A program made the translations under genes and the position numbers. DNA of 33,137 bases from Fragilaria crotonensis (Eukaryota > Bacillariophyta > Fragilariophyceae > Fragilariales > Fragilariaceae), in assembly GCA_022925895.1 (NCBI GenBank), contig JAKSYS010000686.1, positions 1 to 33,137 of the forward strand, given 5' to 3'. Position 1 is the stretch's first letter. The number at the start of each line of letters is the position of its first letter. The notes beneath the pieces were generated by a model, which saw only the letters and a list, made by a program, of their open reading frames with translations, was not told the DNA's origin and searched no databases. Shown piece after piece: positions 19,535 through 29,094 of the stretch.

Positions 19535-22500
19535 AGGCGTTGGATTCGGAGTACAGAAGTCCTTGATCTTCTGTTATACTTGTGGCGATGAAGTTGTGGG
19601 TACGACCTTGCTGCCTCATTCTCTGCTGACTCTCAAAAGATGATGGTAAGTACAAATATATGCGCGTGCTCTCGAAGCAAACTTTCCCATCCTTTCTTTG
19701 GTCAACTCCTTGATTGAACACGTTGAATCTCTCACAGTTGTTTGAAATTCTCGTCCCCTCTTTTGAGATACAGGAACCCGTCGGTAGAAAGCCTTTGCGT
19801 GACCCCAGCAAAATTCAATGCCTTCCCCTGCTAATTCGGCATGGAACTTTGGTGAAGTACCGTGATGCCCAGCTGAGATCAAGGTACTGAAGTGCCGTTT
19901 CCTCATCCTTGAAATCAGCACACTCTGCGATGAGATGGCGTAGGGAATACCGTAAGTCAATCTTCCCTGAAATTGTGTCTTTCTTTCCGTCGACAGTGTA
20001 TTTATCTAACTCACTTGGATCAATCAGTCCTCTTTCCCACAGAACTTGTAGCATGCCTTTAGATTTTCCTTCCCATCCAGATAGGATTTTGTCGACTTCT
20101 TTGTGAGTTTCGATTGAATTGTTTCTTGCCAATTCCTGAAGTTCGGCTTTAGTGTACCCGTTTTTGTTGGAGCGTCACACCCTTTTCGTTGAGCTCTTCA
20201 AGAAGGGTCTTCTTTGTTTTTTCAATTGGCTTGCTTCTTTTCCCATTATTCGATCATGACGTTGTAAGTCACGTTGCTCTGGTGTCAAATACCATGGGCC
20301 ACAGTCGTCAGTATTGAATACCATTGACTGTGTGTCTCCGATGCCCAGGGTTGGTGAGTGTGTGCCAGATAACCCTCTTGTGACATTATGACTGTGTCTC
20401 TCATCTGCTGTTTTGATCCTCCAAAGTTCTTTTGCATGTTGATCGCACTGGTGCACCATCACGTTTGCGAGCGTGTCCCTGAGAATGATCGAACAAAAAT
20501 ACAAAATCGAAGCTTGGATATAGTTCGTAGGCAATCAACCACATCCTCAAGCTGAAGACTCATGTGTATGAATTCCAATAACCCTGATTATTGATTCCGA
20601 TGAACAAGTATTTTACGAAGGGGATTCCAACAAAATCGGCTTCCTCGTTGTTCCCAAGATTTCCATCGCAGCTGTTGTATCGAGGTAATTTCCACCGCCG
20701 AGAGCTGCTGTTTGCCTTGCCATATTCACTCTTTGTAACTCATCCTCTGTCATCTGCCTGCCAAAGCCGAATTCGCGTGACACGAACGCAGAAAGCATAT
20801 ACCCATCGCCCTCCGACTTGGGCAGAAGTGGCACTTGTCCTTTGGCCCAACCCATTGTTTGGAGGACAGTAGATACTGCGCGAAGACAGACTCATCTTGA
20901 CCAATAATCATCAAGGGCCTGACTGATGATGACACTCGTATCTTGTTTTGCTTCAACATCTCGCGCTGCCTCTTCTCCCCTTTTGATTCTTGATATGCAA
21001 TTCTTCCAATAGTCAACGTGAAACTCAACGAGTCTCATCAGATATAATATCATAGTAATGATGTCCGAAATCTGTGTCTAAGGTCTTGATCGTAGCAGCT
21101 TCACTGAGTGGAAGCTGAATCCAACGCCGACAACGTGGCTCAAGCACGGTAAGGTAGTTCTTGCAGAATGCATTTCGATGTGCGACAACATCTTCACGTT
21201 CATGGCCATCGACGTAGGCTCTTCCTTCTCGTATCATACTTGAATCCGAGTAATCGCATCCAGCGCCATGCTGTTGTGAAGCTCATGTTTTTAAGTCTAT
21301 GTGCGCGAAGGAATGCGCAATATCATCCTCATCTTGATCGACATCGACAGGATTGCTAGTAGGATTAATGGCTGTAGTACTTGTACTCAATGTTGACGTT
21401 TCTGCAGTATCTTCGTCTACTACCGATTCACGTTTCCACAACGCAGCCAGCCTTGGGATTACAGACGAATGAACGAATTGATAGACTGCTTCAATTGAAA
21501 GATGTGACAAGTTCTCGACGCCAAATGCAACAATCTGCTCCTTTGCGCATGGAAACACTTCGAGAACTCGAGGAAGAGGTCGTTTCCACACTGAACAGAC
21601 AAGTTTGGGTTTGGGAAGCATTCAAAATTACGGAACACAATGTTCCAATTTGCGATGGTTTTATAGAAGGTTGCTTGCGTCATACCAACAGTGTTCAATA
21701 CCTTACAAGATTCAGTGCAACAGTCTTGCCACGTCCATTCATTCATTTTTGCAAGAGCCAATCGGTACGCATAACAAAGAAACGTCGCCCTTTGCCTGAC
21801 AGCGCATATCTCAGCTTTGGTACACACGTTGTCGATATCTCTACCTTGCACAACATTCCTCCAATTATTTTCTTCCTCATGAACGCTTTGAAGCAGTACA
21901 ATCCTTCTCTGAAGTGCTTCCATTGGAGTTTCAGAATCGAAATCAGTATCATTCCCATCCTCGCAATTCGTTGTCCCATGTTTCTTTGGTGGTTTGAACA
22001 CTCGGTATGCCTCTGGGCTACATGGCCAGTAACGAGCTAGAAGCATCAGCAGCAATCATTACAGCGGCCGCACCAGTATCTCCTATCCTTGCTCGTTTGC
22101 TCGGTGATTGCTCAACAATGTCTCGATCCTTCCTCCCGTTGTAGCCTCCGTGTTGACAGGTGTAGTTATCATTGTGTCGAGAGCGGGTCTTGATCTTGTG
22201 CTTGGAATGACTAGCACATTTGCGGCTGCTTCCATTACTTTTCGTTCCATGCACTGTTAAGTGGACATGGGTACCGTATCTGCCTTGATTTCTCTGTGAA
22301 GTAGTAATAGAATGTGTTCTTGTATGTGACTCTGAACACTCCTGTTGTGTTTGATCCATCAAATCGGTGCATCAATTCTCCGAAAGAAGCCGACTTGGAC
22401 ATCCCTGTATTGAACCTTCTTACATCAATGACGCCAAGGGACGCATTGACATCAAATCTCCCTAAAGCTTCAGCCCAAGTTGATGCAGGAAGCCAGCAAT

Positions 22501-22585
22501 TTGACAATCTCGGACCATACGTGATGTCTGTTCGAAGTAGCATGACGGCATCAGTCAAAATAGCATATTTACCTTTGTCAACCAT
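19535..22585 (-). pseudogene. decayed DDE transposase (eukaryotic, KDZ-like or related)
   Basis: Conserved pieces follow each other from 22585 down to about 19616 but jump between all three minus frames. In order they are: a Cys/His-containing N-terminal part (22018-22585), a helical part with cysteines (21459-22055), IEAVYQFVHSSVIPRL (in 21283-21621), YVDGHEREDVVAHR (in 21025-21237), GQDESVFAQY (about 20880-20910), FLFDHSQGHA (about 20465-20495), a SAP-like helix KAELQELARNN (about 20105-20140), and PKFHAELAGEGIEFCWGHAK (about 19795-19855). The Asp, Asp and Glu in the fifth, sixth and last of these would be the catalytic triad. A stop at about 20172 and frameshifts near 20520 and 20850 show it is dead. 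The family resembles transposases seen in fungi and algae with a CWG/WGxAK end; the exact superfamily is uncertain. Confidence 0.65.
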
Positions 22586-23137
22586 TGTATCTATAGATTT
22601 ATCACCAACAGTAGGTTCACTGAGTTACATAGGAAGGTGACTGCAGGAGGTAAATCTATAGATTAGAATGGAAATGTTGCAAACGACGGCTTGAAAATCT
22701 CATTGTGGAAGCCTTGCTTCCAACACGACAAAGTCCCGCCCTCGTGACGTCATATTGGCAGTGAAATCGGTCTAGCGTAGAATTAATACTGGGACGTGCG
22801 CCCGGATTTTAGAACAGAAAACCAGCTGTACAACTGTACTTGTACTCTGTACTCGTACTCGTATCAGGTACGAACTCGGAGTACGCACAGTGCATAGTGC
22901 ATAGTATCATACCTGGTACGAAATATGCATATGACATACATACTGTCACTGATATGATACATCTACGTGTATAAGGTATGATTGTTGGAGGTTCTGGACA
23001 GCCGGACGACGGTACGAGCGAATGCACAAACAAACAGACCAGTAACGATGCAACTATGACAGTAGTGGAAGCTACGTCGCCCTCGCGGGAACTCCCGCTT
23101 ACAACAGGACTTTCCAACTTGCGACCGCCGCGTCGGG
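22586..23137. repeat. spacer with small palindromes and GTAC repeats
   Basis: This includes TCTATAGATTTA near 22593 and its inverted copy TAAATCTATAGATTA near 22650, then a GTAC/TAC-rich run at 22826-22990. No gene is visible. It may include one end of the decayed transposon and one end of the neighbouring retroelement, but no pair of termini could be fixed. Confidence 0.45.
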
Positions 23138-24697
23138 TTAGTGAGTAGTACTGCTGATGTAGTCGTATGTAGTCGTGTAGTATGAAAGTAAAGGTTGGTG
23201 GAACGGCGCTTTTACTATGCTGCCGTACCCGCAAACCTCGGGGGTGCCACCTAGTTCCGTTCTTAACTTGTGGGAGGCACCTCCTCGGCCACTGGGGCCT
23301 GTGGAGCAAGTATGGGTGGGACGCCGGCGTCGGCGGAGATGGGTGGGCAGTTGAGGCGGTAGTCGCCGCCACGCAGCATGATGGCGGCGACGCCTGCCAT
23401 CACCGGTTGGGCTTGGGACGTGCAGGTAGCGGTACTTCTCGTCCGAGCGCCAGCGGCCGATGAGCCGGATACGCTCGGAGTCGATGCCGCCGCAGAGCAT
23501 GGCCATGGCGCCGCCTGCGCGCCTCGAGCAGGCGGAGACGTCGCGCGGCGAAAAGTCCGTTAGGGACGAGGGGAAGAGCGCAACCGCAAATCGGAGCAGG
23601 GACGTGTAGTCGGTGGGGAGAACGACGAACCGCCAGCGGGCCGTCGCAGACGAGCGATATGCATTAAGAGGCGTGGTGGGGGTGACGCCCACGAGCCGCA
23701 GGTGGAGGAGGCGACGGGTGAGGGCGGCGACCGGGCAGAGGGTGGTGAGGTGGCCGCTGCGGCCGTGGCCCAAGGTCTCGCCCCGAACGCCATTCTTCTG
23801 GGTCGTGAATGTGACAATGACAAAAGTGGCGGCCACGAGGTCGTCAGAGGGACAGAGGAGGGGGTTCAAGCGGCGATGGCCGATCCACACGCCGGTGTCC
23901 TGAACGCGAAAGAGGTCATCGGCGTCGGTCTGCGGTGTGCCGCTGTATTCCCCGGGGCGCAAGAGGAAGTAGAACGCCAACAGAAGATAATCGCCAGCCG
24001 CGTGGGTCGGAGAATCGTTGGGGGTGGTGGCAGCCAGGCGATGCGCATGATGCAGGACAAGGAGGGGAAGGGGTTTCACACGCAAAGAAGGGGGGTCGGA
24101 CTTCTTCCAAGAATGGAAGAGCGCGTGCAAGCGGAAGTCAACGTCGCCGATCGTGTTCAGGCGAGGGTCCACGGCCCCCACCCGGGTAAACGCCTGGTGC
24201 GCCACGTGGCGTACGGCGTCCTCCACGGTGCGAGACCGGACGGGCCGATCGCTGGGCGCGATGCGCCCGGTGCGATACTGGTGAGCGAAGAGAAGGAGGT
24301 TGGGGACGTGGTCTCCAGGGATGTCGCGGAGGTCGGTGCGGATGCCGCTGTCGATGCAGAAACGTTCCCAGATACGCCAGGTGGCGGAGGCGAACGCAGC
24401 GATGCGGAAGATTGGTTGGAATGGGCGCCGTCGTGATAGCGCGCCAATCACTGCGAAGTACATCGCGGGATCGAGGTCTGCAATTGCCACGAGGCGCCCT
24501 GTGGGTAGGTCAAAGAGTGGTGAGAAGTGAATCATCGTTTGAGATGCCACAGGCGACTGGCAAATCATCCTATCACATTCACGCTTCCGGGATGTGATCG
24601 TGTTGTGGAACGTAACGCTGGTGGCGTTGGTGTAAAGCCCCCAGATGCAAGGTAGGCACGGGCTGTGCTGGCCGTGGCGGATCCTTTGGATGCCCAT
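23138..24697 (-). CDS. tyrosine recombinase (integrase) of the retroelement
   Basis: The longest intact frame of the element, 519 residues from ATG at 24697. The first 60 or so residues overlap the RNase H region in another frame and are probably not native; a start at one of the Met near residue 44-55 is as likely. Catalytic boxes are Arg247 in FLLRPGEY, box II at 389-398 (ACSRRAGGAM, with R393 as second Arg), GRWRSDE (414-420) and the nucleophile Tyr424 in YRYLHV. At the usual box II His position there is Cys390. The C-terminal 90 residues are Arg/Pro/Thr-rich and may be non-native read-through. The enzyme would insert the circular DNA copy by strand exchange. Confidence 0.75.
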   Translation of the reverse strand: MGIQRIRHGQHSPCLPCIWGLYTNATSVTFHNTITSRKRECDRMICQSPVASQTMIHFSPLFDLPTGRLVAIADLDPAMYFAVIGALSRRRPFQPIFRIAAFASATWRIWERFCIDSGIRTDLRDIPGDHVPNLLLFAHQYRTGRIAPSDRPVRSRTVEDAVRHVAHQAFTRVGAVDPRLNTIGDVDFRLHALFHSWKKSDPPSLRVKPLPLLVLHHAHRLAATTPNDSPTHAAGDYLLLAFYFLLRPGEYSGTPQTDADDLFRVQDTGVWIGHRRLNPLLCPSDDLVAATFVIVTFTTQKNGVRGETLGHGRSGHLTTLCPVAALTRRLLHLRLVGVTPTTPLNAYRSSATARWRFVVLPTDYTSLLRFAVALFPSSLTDFSPRDVSACSRRAGGAMAMLCGGIDSERIRLIGRWRSDEKYRYLHVPSPTGDGRRRRHHAAWRRLPPQLPTHLRRRRRPTHTCSTGPSGRGGASHKLRTELGGTPEVCGYGSIVKAPFHQPLLSYYTTTYDYISSTTH

Positions 24698-24990
24698 GCG
24701 AGCGAGGCGCGGTTGTCGCCACCGAGCCAGATCGGCCGTTCGGCCACCTCGGGGGTGCCCTGGACCAGGATCTGTTTGTGGGCCAGAGTGCCCGCAAGTT
24801 CGAGATCGGAGATGGAAATGGTGCCGGCGCGATGGGCACTAGTCACTAGCGCGTGCTGAATGGTGTCGGGAAAGGGGGCGCGCCGCCGCGAAGAGGGGAA
24901 TGCGTCAAGTAACGTGTACAAGCGAGCGAGCCGATGTGGTGGGAGAGTCAACGTACCCGCCACAGCCCAGAATAGTCTTGGTAGTGGACC
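24560..24990 (-). pseudogene. RNase H region of the YR retroelement
   Basis: In the frame of the ORF 25188-24565: LTLPPHRLARLYTLL, then ISISDLELAGTLAHKQIL with an Asp/Glu pair, then WLGGDNRASLAWASKG with the expected Asp-Asn. This is the usual spacing of an RNase H joined to an RT of this type. Downstream the same frame meets TGA codons near 24557 and 24524 although the protein-like sequence (SRLWHL) continues past them. The junction to the recombinase is therefore broken by mutation. Confidence 0.6.
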
Positions 24991-25713
24991 AACAGGCGTC
25001 GCCTTGGCGGAGTTTCTTAATGGAGATGGGATCGTTTCGACTGAGCGGGTCGTCACGCAAGAGGGGCCGCAACACGCGGTCGATGGAATGCAGGGCTGCA
25101 CGCAGCACTCGTTGCCGGTGGCGCTTCGTCTGTGCCACCAAAATAAAGTCGTCAACATAGACGTCTCCATAAGCGTATGGAGGTGCACGTGGAGTTGTCG
25201 AGCCCGGGCGGGCCAGGCAGGTCTGCTCCTCGATTGCCATCGGGGTGTCAGGCCATCGGGGTGTCGGCGTGGCTGGCGGTGTGGACGCGAGGGATTTGAG
25301 GCGATTTGGTGGTTTATAGTCGCCGCGCCGGAGGGTATCGTTCAGGAGGTCGCATGCGGTCTCGGTTACCGCAGTAAAGTAAGGGGGGCTTTCAACGCAC
25401 CCCATTGGTAGGGCGAGCAGGAGAGCCACTAACGGATCCTCTCCGGCGGTGGAGGACCATGCCGAGACAGGGATATCGTGTGGCTGAAGGCGGATCGATA
25501 AAAACCGTCAGCGATATCGATTTTTGCGAGCCAGGCGGGTCCGTAGCGCGGGTCGGCATGGACCACCTTGGTAAGCACCCGCTGTAAGGCTTTGCCGAAT
25601 TGCATGGCCTCCGGTGGTGCAAGGCAAGGCGTCTCGTCATTGACACCTGAGTAGGTGTAGTCTACGATTAGCCGGTGTCTGTGGTTGCGTTGAGATACGA
25701 CGCCCAGTGGTGA
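24985..25713 (-). pseudogene. reverse transcriptase of the YR retroelement, frameshifted
   Basis: Motifs in order are HRLIVDYTYSGVN (about 25630-25670), motif A KIDIADGFYR (catalytic Asp, about 25495-25530), LPMGCVESPPYF (about 25380-25415) and the active-site box YVDDF (about 25150-25165). It then runs through KKLRQGD to WSTTKTILG. There is a frame change just after motif A and another near 24985, where it passes into RNase H. Both aspartates of the YVDD box are intact. The enzyme would copy element RNA into DNA. Confidence 0.75.
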
Positions 25714-26204
25714 GAGTCACCATTGCCAGCTGTACGGCTATCCGTAACGAGGCACCGTCCAAAAACCTGCTAAAAACTCAAAGCATTCGGCAGACGAACT
25801 CCCAACTAGTCTTTCGCGACCAGTGCGATCCGCGTGACGCAGCTCGACGCGGAATCGTTCATACTCCCATGGGCCTGTGGCGAAGAGGCACTTTACGGCC
25901 CCCTCGTCGACGTAAGTGCTCCAGCATCGAGCCGCCTTGTGGCAACGAACCGACGTCGGCAGCCTATATCGGCTGGCACATTCCGCAACAAACGAGTCCC
26001 ACAGGCAAGATGTTCTAATTTAGACGCAGCTTGCGTCGCATACTTACGTAATGGTGTGTCTTCGGCACAGGCGAAACCAGCTGTCTGATCCATCCGTGCC
26101 TTTTTCTGCCATCTCGATGTGTCGTCGTCCACGCCAAACCAAGGAGGTGCATGCCAAAGCCAGGGGGCAGGAGCTGACACAGCCTCTGCCTCCTGGCGTT
26201 CCCA

Positions 26205-28153
26205 TCAGGTGCTGGCCGCTGTCGCACCCGGGGCAGACGTAGTCGTGAGGTGAGTGCGGACGTGGGCCAAGAGTCGTGTGCGTTCGGCAGTAGTGGCGAA
26301 CAGGCGGTGCGTGACTGCACGCCCGCAGTTCGAATAACAACCGCCCCGACCCCACCAAGACACGCAGAACTCATGTCCGGCGTTGTTGGTAGGTGGCGGA
26401 TGCGCGCGGCGCAGGAGCTCCCTCATCTGCGGACGCAGTTGTAACGCGTCAAACTCTGCGTCCCGGGCGAGGTTGACGACGTATGTACTCGACATGCCGC
26501 TAGTCGCGGCTGTACCGCCCCTTGCGCCACGGCTTCCAGTGGTGGAGGTTAGTCCCGACGTGCTCGTAGCCGTTGAGGCACGCGTGGTCCTGGTGGCAAT
26601 AGAGACCGCGCCCGCCGGTGCGAGCGTAGTCGGAATCGGCTCTATAGTATCTGATGTTGGCAAGGGTAGCCATTCCGAGGACATGTGGAACGAACCCCGC
26701 TGGAGACACCGATGCAATGCCTGGAGGTGAGGTAACTCGGGTGCAGTGGTGCTATTGCCGACCTGCAAGGCCTGCATGTACTTGTAGACGTTGATTCGGA
26801 CATGACGGACTATATGCGCAGGGTACACCTCGTACCAGGGCGTCCCTCTCAACGCTTGGTGTTGCCCAAGGTAGAGTGGAAGGCGCTCGTTGAATGTGTT
26901 TGCCAGCATCCACATACACGTTACAAAAGGATTCGAGGCTCCCGGACCTTGGAAAGACATGTGCCAAGACTGCGAACCGCTGCAGTGTATAGCTGACTTG
27001 GTTTAGATCGCGCGGCAGCTTGATCTCTCCTTTTCTTGTATGCCTCGGATGTCCGCCAGGGACGCATTGGCCACTCCTTGATCCAGTTGATTCGCAACCG
27101 TGGCGTTATCCATGGCGCGCTTTTCCGCCACGGGCCAAGTGGCCCCAGAGAGGTGCCAGCTCTTCTACTGTTGAGACGCGGCAGTAGCGCTGCAACAGGG
27201 GGTAGGTCTCGCGATATGCGTCTTGCACACCTTTAGGTTCCCGGGCACCGTGGTTCCCCACTCCTACATTCTCGGCCAACTGCTGCACCGCGGCTAGCAT
27301 CGGTTCCATTCCGGGCTGGGCCGCCATTGTAGTCCCCAGCCCTTGCTGCCCTGGGAGATCATGCAACACTTTAGCTGCAACGTGGTCGCTGATCGCGGTT
27401 GGGAGGAGGAGCAAGGGGAATGTCTGCGCTACCGCCGGGAGCGCTGCGAGATCCCCTCCTCCTCCACGGGCTGTGCAGCTACACGCAGCCAGGCCAGCAC
27501 ATCCGAGCACGCATCAAGAGTGTCGTCTGAAGCAAACGTCCCGTACAACTCCTGAAATGCAGTGTCCGGGGACACCCCATCTCGATGCACCAGTGCCGCC
27601 GCATACTTGGTGGGGATAATTTGTGTGATGCGTGGGCGAACTAGCTCCGCGTCTGCCGCATAGGGGCCAAGATATGTTCCTGGCGGTGCCGCTGCTAGTT
27701 GGTCGGGCATCCCTGCAACGGTAAGTACTCGAATGCCTGCACCTCCGATGAGGGCGAAGTGGGAGTTGTCGACTTCCACCTCTGGTATCTGGGCTGCTCG
27801 TACATCTCCGAGGAGTGCCATGCTGAGGTCCACCGGTCCTCCCCCGAGTCCGCCGCCGGGAAAATCAAAGTAGCGCATCATTCTGTGAAGCACACTACCT
27901 CAACAGTAGTACCCTTCGAGCGTGCGAGGCATAAGAAGGTCATCGAACGGCAATCACTGACCGCAAACGTCTGCTCTCGGAGATGGGAGGGCGTCGGCCT
28001 CTCGCCGCCTCCCGCCATTTTGGTAAACCGGTAGCTAGCCACCAATCTCTCGGGATCCGGCTCGCCAACTTGGTGGCTGGCTGAGACGTAGAGCTCACGA
28101 CAACTACCTGGACGCCCCCCCCCCTCGATTTCGATGGGTGGTTGCTGTGCCAT
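26205..28153 (-). pseudogene. Gag-like protein of the YR retroelement, frameshifted
   Basis: A likely start is ATG at 28153 (MAQQPPIEIEGGG). The reading then passes through frames ending at 27878, 27429 and 27106 and resumes in the ORF 26960-26205. The last part is the best preserved: ANTFNERLPLYLGQHQ, then a Thr/Ala/Ser-rich linker, then a zinc-binding motif C199-x8-C208-x3-C212-x5-H218 (residues of that ORF), which would bind RNA. At least three frame changes are needed to join the pieces, so this is a broken copy. Gag would form the particle that packages the element's RNA. Confidence 0.65.
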
Positions 28154-28679
28154 GATTGACGAAGTGGTTGTGCCAGTAGAGTCTTGTGCCAGCAACAGGT
28201 AAACTAAGCTAGAGGTTTGCTTCTAGTCTCACCTGGGCCCGCTGCTCTGCTCAGAGCCGCGTTGCCCTCGTAGACTGATCGGGTTGCTGAACCCAAAGAA
28301 TGACTCTATCGTTTGGTGCTTTCAAAGCGTCGCTGGGAAATTGGTGCTGACGTGTGTCGGCGTATACGTAAGCCCGTCTTGCAATTGCTCCGTCTGCAAT
28401 TCCTGTCACCAGTGGGCAGATGTAGTCAGAGGTACATCGAACGCTAGTTCAACTGCACGTAAGGCTGAGAAGGAAAGAAGTAGAACTAATTCGTTTTGAG
28501 ATATCATTCTCTCGAAACAATCCAGCAACTAGAACAAGTTTGATTGACTTCTGTTTCTCAGTGCTAATATCTCCGCTAGAATCACCACAAGAAGATGTGC
28601 TCGGTTAAGGACCCTGTGCGGTGGTAGAATCAGGTTTTACAACATTGTTTCGAGAGAAAGTGTCAAATTCCGAGGACAT
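28154..28679. other. leader between the two retroelements
   Basis: About 525 bp with no gene. It should hold the end of the YR element and the 5' LTR and leader of the Copia element. TGGTAGAATCAGG at 28622 is a weak candidate for a tRNA primer-binding site. The matching 3' LTR lies beyond the window, so no LTR border can be drawn. Confidence 0.35.
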
Positions 28680-28811
28680 ATGGAAAACGAGAGGGATACA
28701 GAATTAACGAGTGCTTTGAAGACACTCAAGCTACACGAAGCTGAACTCACGGCACAGCTAAAGGAGGCTCTCGAGAGTAAGGACAAGCAAAAGAGACAAG
28801 AAGTTGGGTAA
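28680..28811 (+). CDS. coiled-coil start of the Copia accessory ORF
   Basis: A 43-codon ORF from ATG at 28680: MENERDTELTSALKTLKLHE, then a Leu/Glu/Lys helix with heptad-like leucines to KQKRQEVG. Its end overlaps the next ORF (28804-29094) in another frame. In an intact copy the two were probably one protein, coiled coil plus SH3/KOW-like domain, now split by a one-base indel near 28804. Encoded just ahead of gag. Confidence 0.5.
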   Translation: MENERDTELTSALKTLKLHEAELTAQLKEALESKDKQKRQEVG

Positions 28812-29094
28812 CACTCACGAAGCAAGCATACCCACAAGACGTGAGTGGAAACGTGACGAACAAAGTTTCTGCCAAGGAGACAGGATCTGGATCAAGAACA
28901 AACTACACAAGCCGGCCACTTGGATCAACAAGTTTGAGTGGAACAAGAAAGAAGGGAAAACGGCTACCGTGACGGAAGATATAGTTAGAGGACCAGGAGA
29001 GCAGGTTCACTTCCTTACAGATAGCGGAGTCCGTACGTGGCGGGCCCCCAACAACGTGTGCCTCATGACACCGACCGAACAAAACGATGAGTAG
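28804..29094 (+). CDS. SH3/KOW-like part of the Copia accessory ORF
   Basis: About 96 codons, of which the first is TTG, so it has no start of its own and probably continues the coiled-coil ORF. The sequence GDRIWIKNKLHKPATW, then GKTATVTEDIV, QVHFLTDSG and TWRAPNN gives alternating short strands typical of a small beta-barrel (KOW/Tudor/SH3-like), a fold used to bind nucleic acid or chromatin. Its stop overlaps the gag ATG by 8 nt, with gag in the +1 frame. The function is unknown. Such a small protein ahead of gag could be made alone, with gag reached by reinitiation or frameshifting. Confidence 0.5.
   Translation: MGNTHEASIPTRREWKRDEQSFCQGDRIWIKNKLHKPATWINKFEWNKKEGKTATVTEDIVRGPGEQVHFLTDSGVRTWRAPNNVCLMTPTEQNDE

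Larger units (their letters stand above)
23138..28153 (-). mobile_element. tyrosine-recombinase retrotransposon, DIRS-order-like, degenerate
   Basis: Read on the minus strand, the order is Gag (28153-26205), reverse transcriptase (25713-24985), RNase H (24990-24560) and tyrosine recombinase (24697-23138). A retrotransposon that uses a tyrosine recombinase instead of a DDE integrase is the definition of the DIRS order. I see no DNA methylase or hydrolase domain. The region is visibly GC-richer than its flanks. Gag and RT-RNase H are split over several frames with in-frame stops, so the copy is inactive, although the recombinase frame stays open. Terminal repeats were not found, so the outer limits are those of the coding parts only. 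Confidence 0.78.

Noticed and set aside
23702-24436. 244-codon plus-strand ORF in the GC-rich island
   Set aside because: Antisense to the tyrosine recombinase; the Gly/Val/Ala-rich composition is what a GC-rich shadow frame gives.
28622-28634. TGGTAGAATCAGG as Copia primer-binding site
   Set aside because: It only loosely resembles the usual initiator-tRNA complement, and the preceding bases do not end in CA, so it cannot fix the LTR edge.
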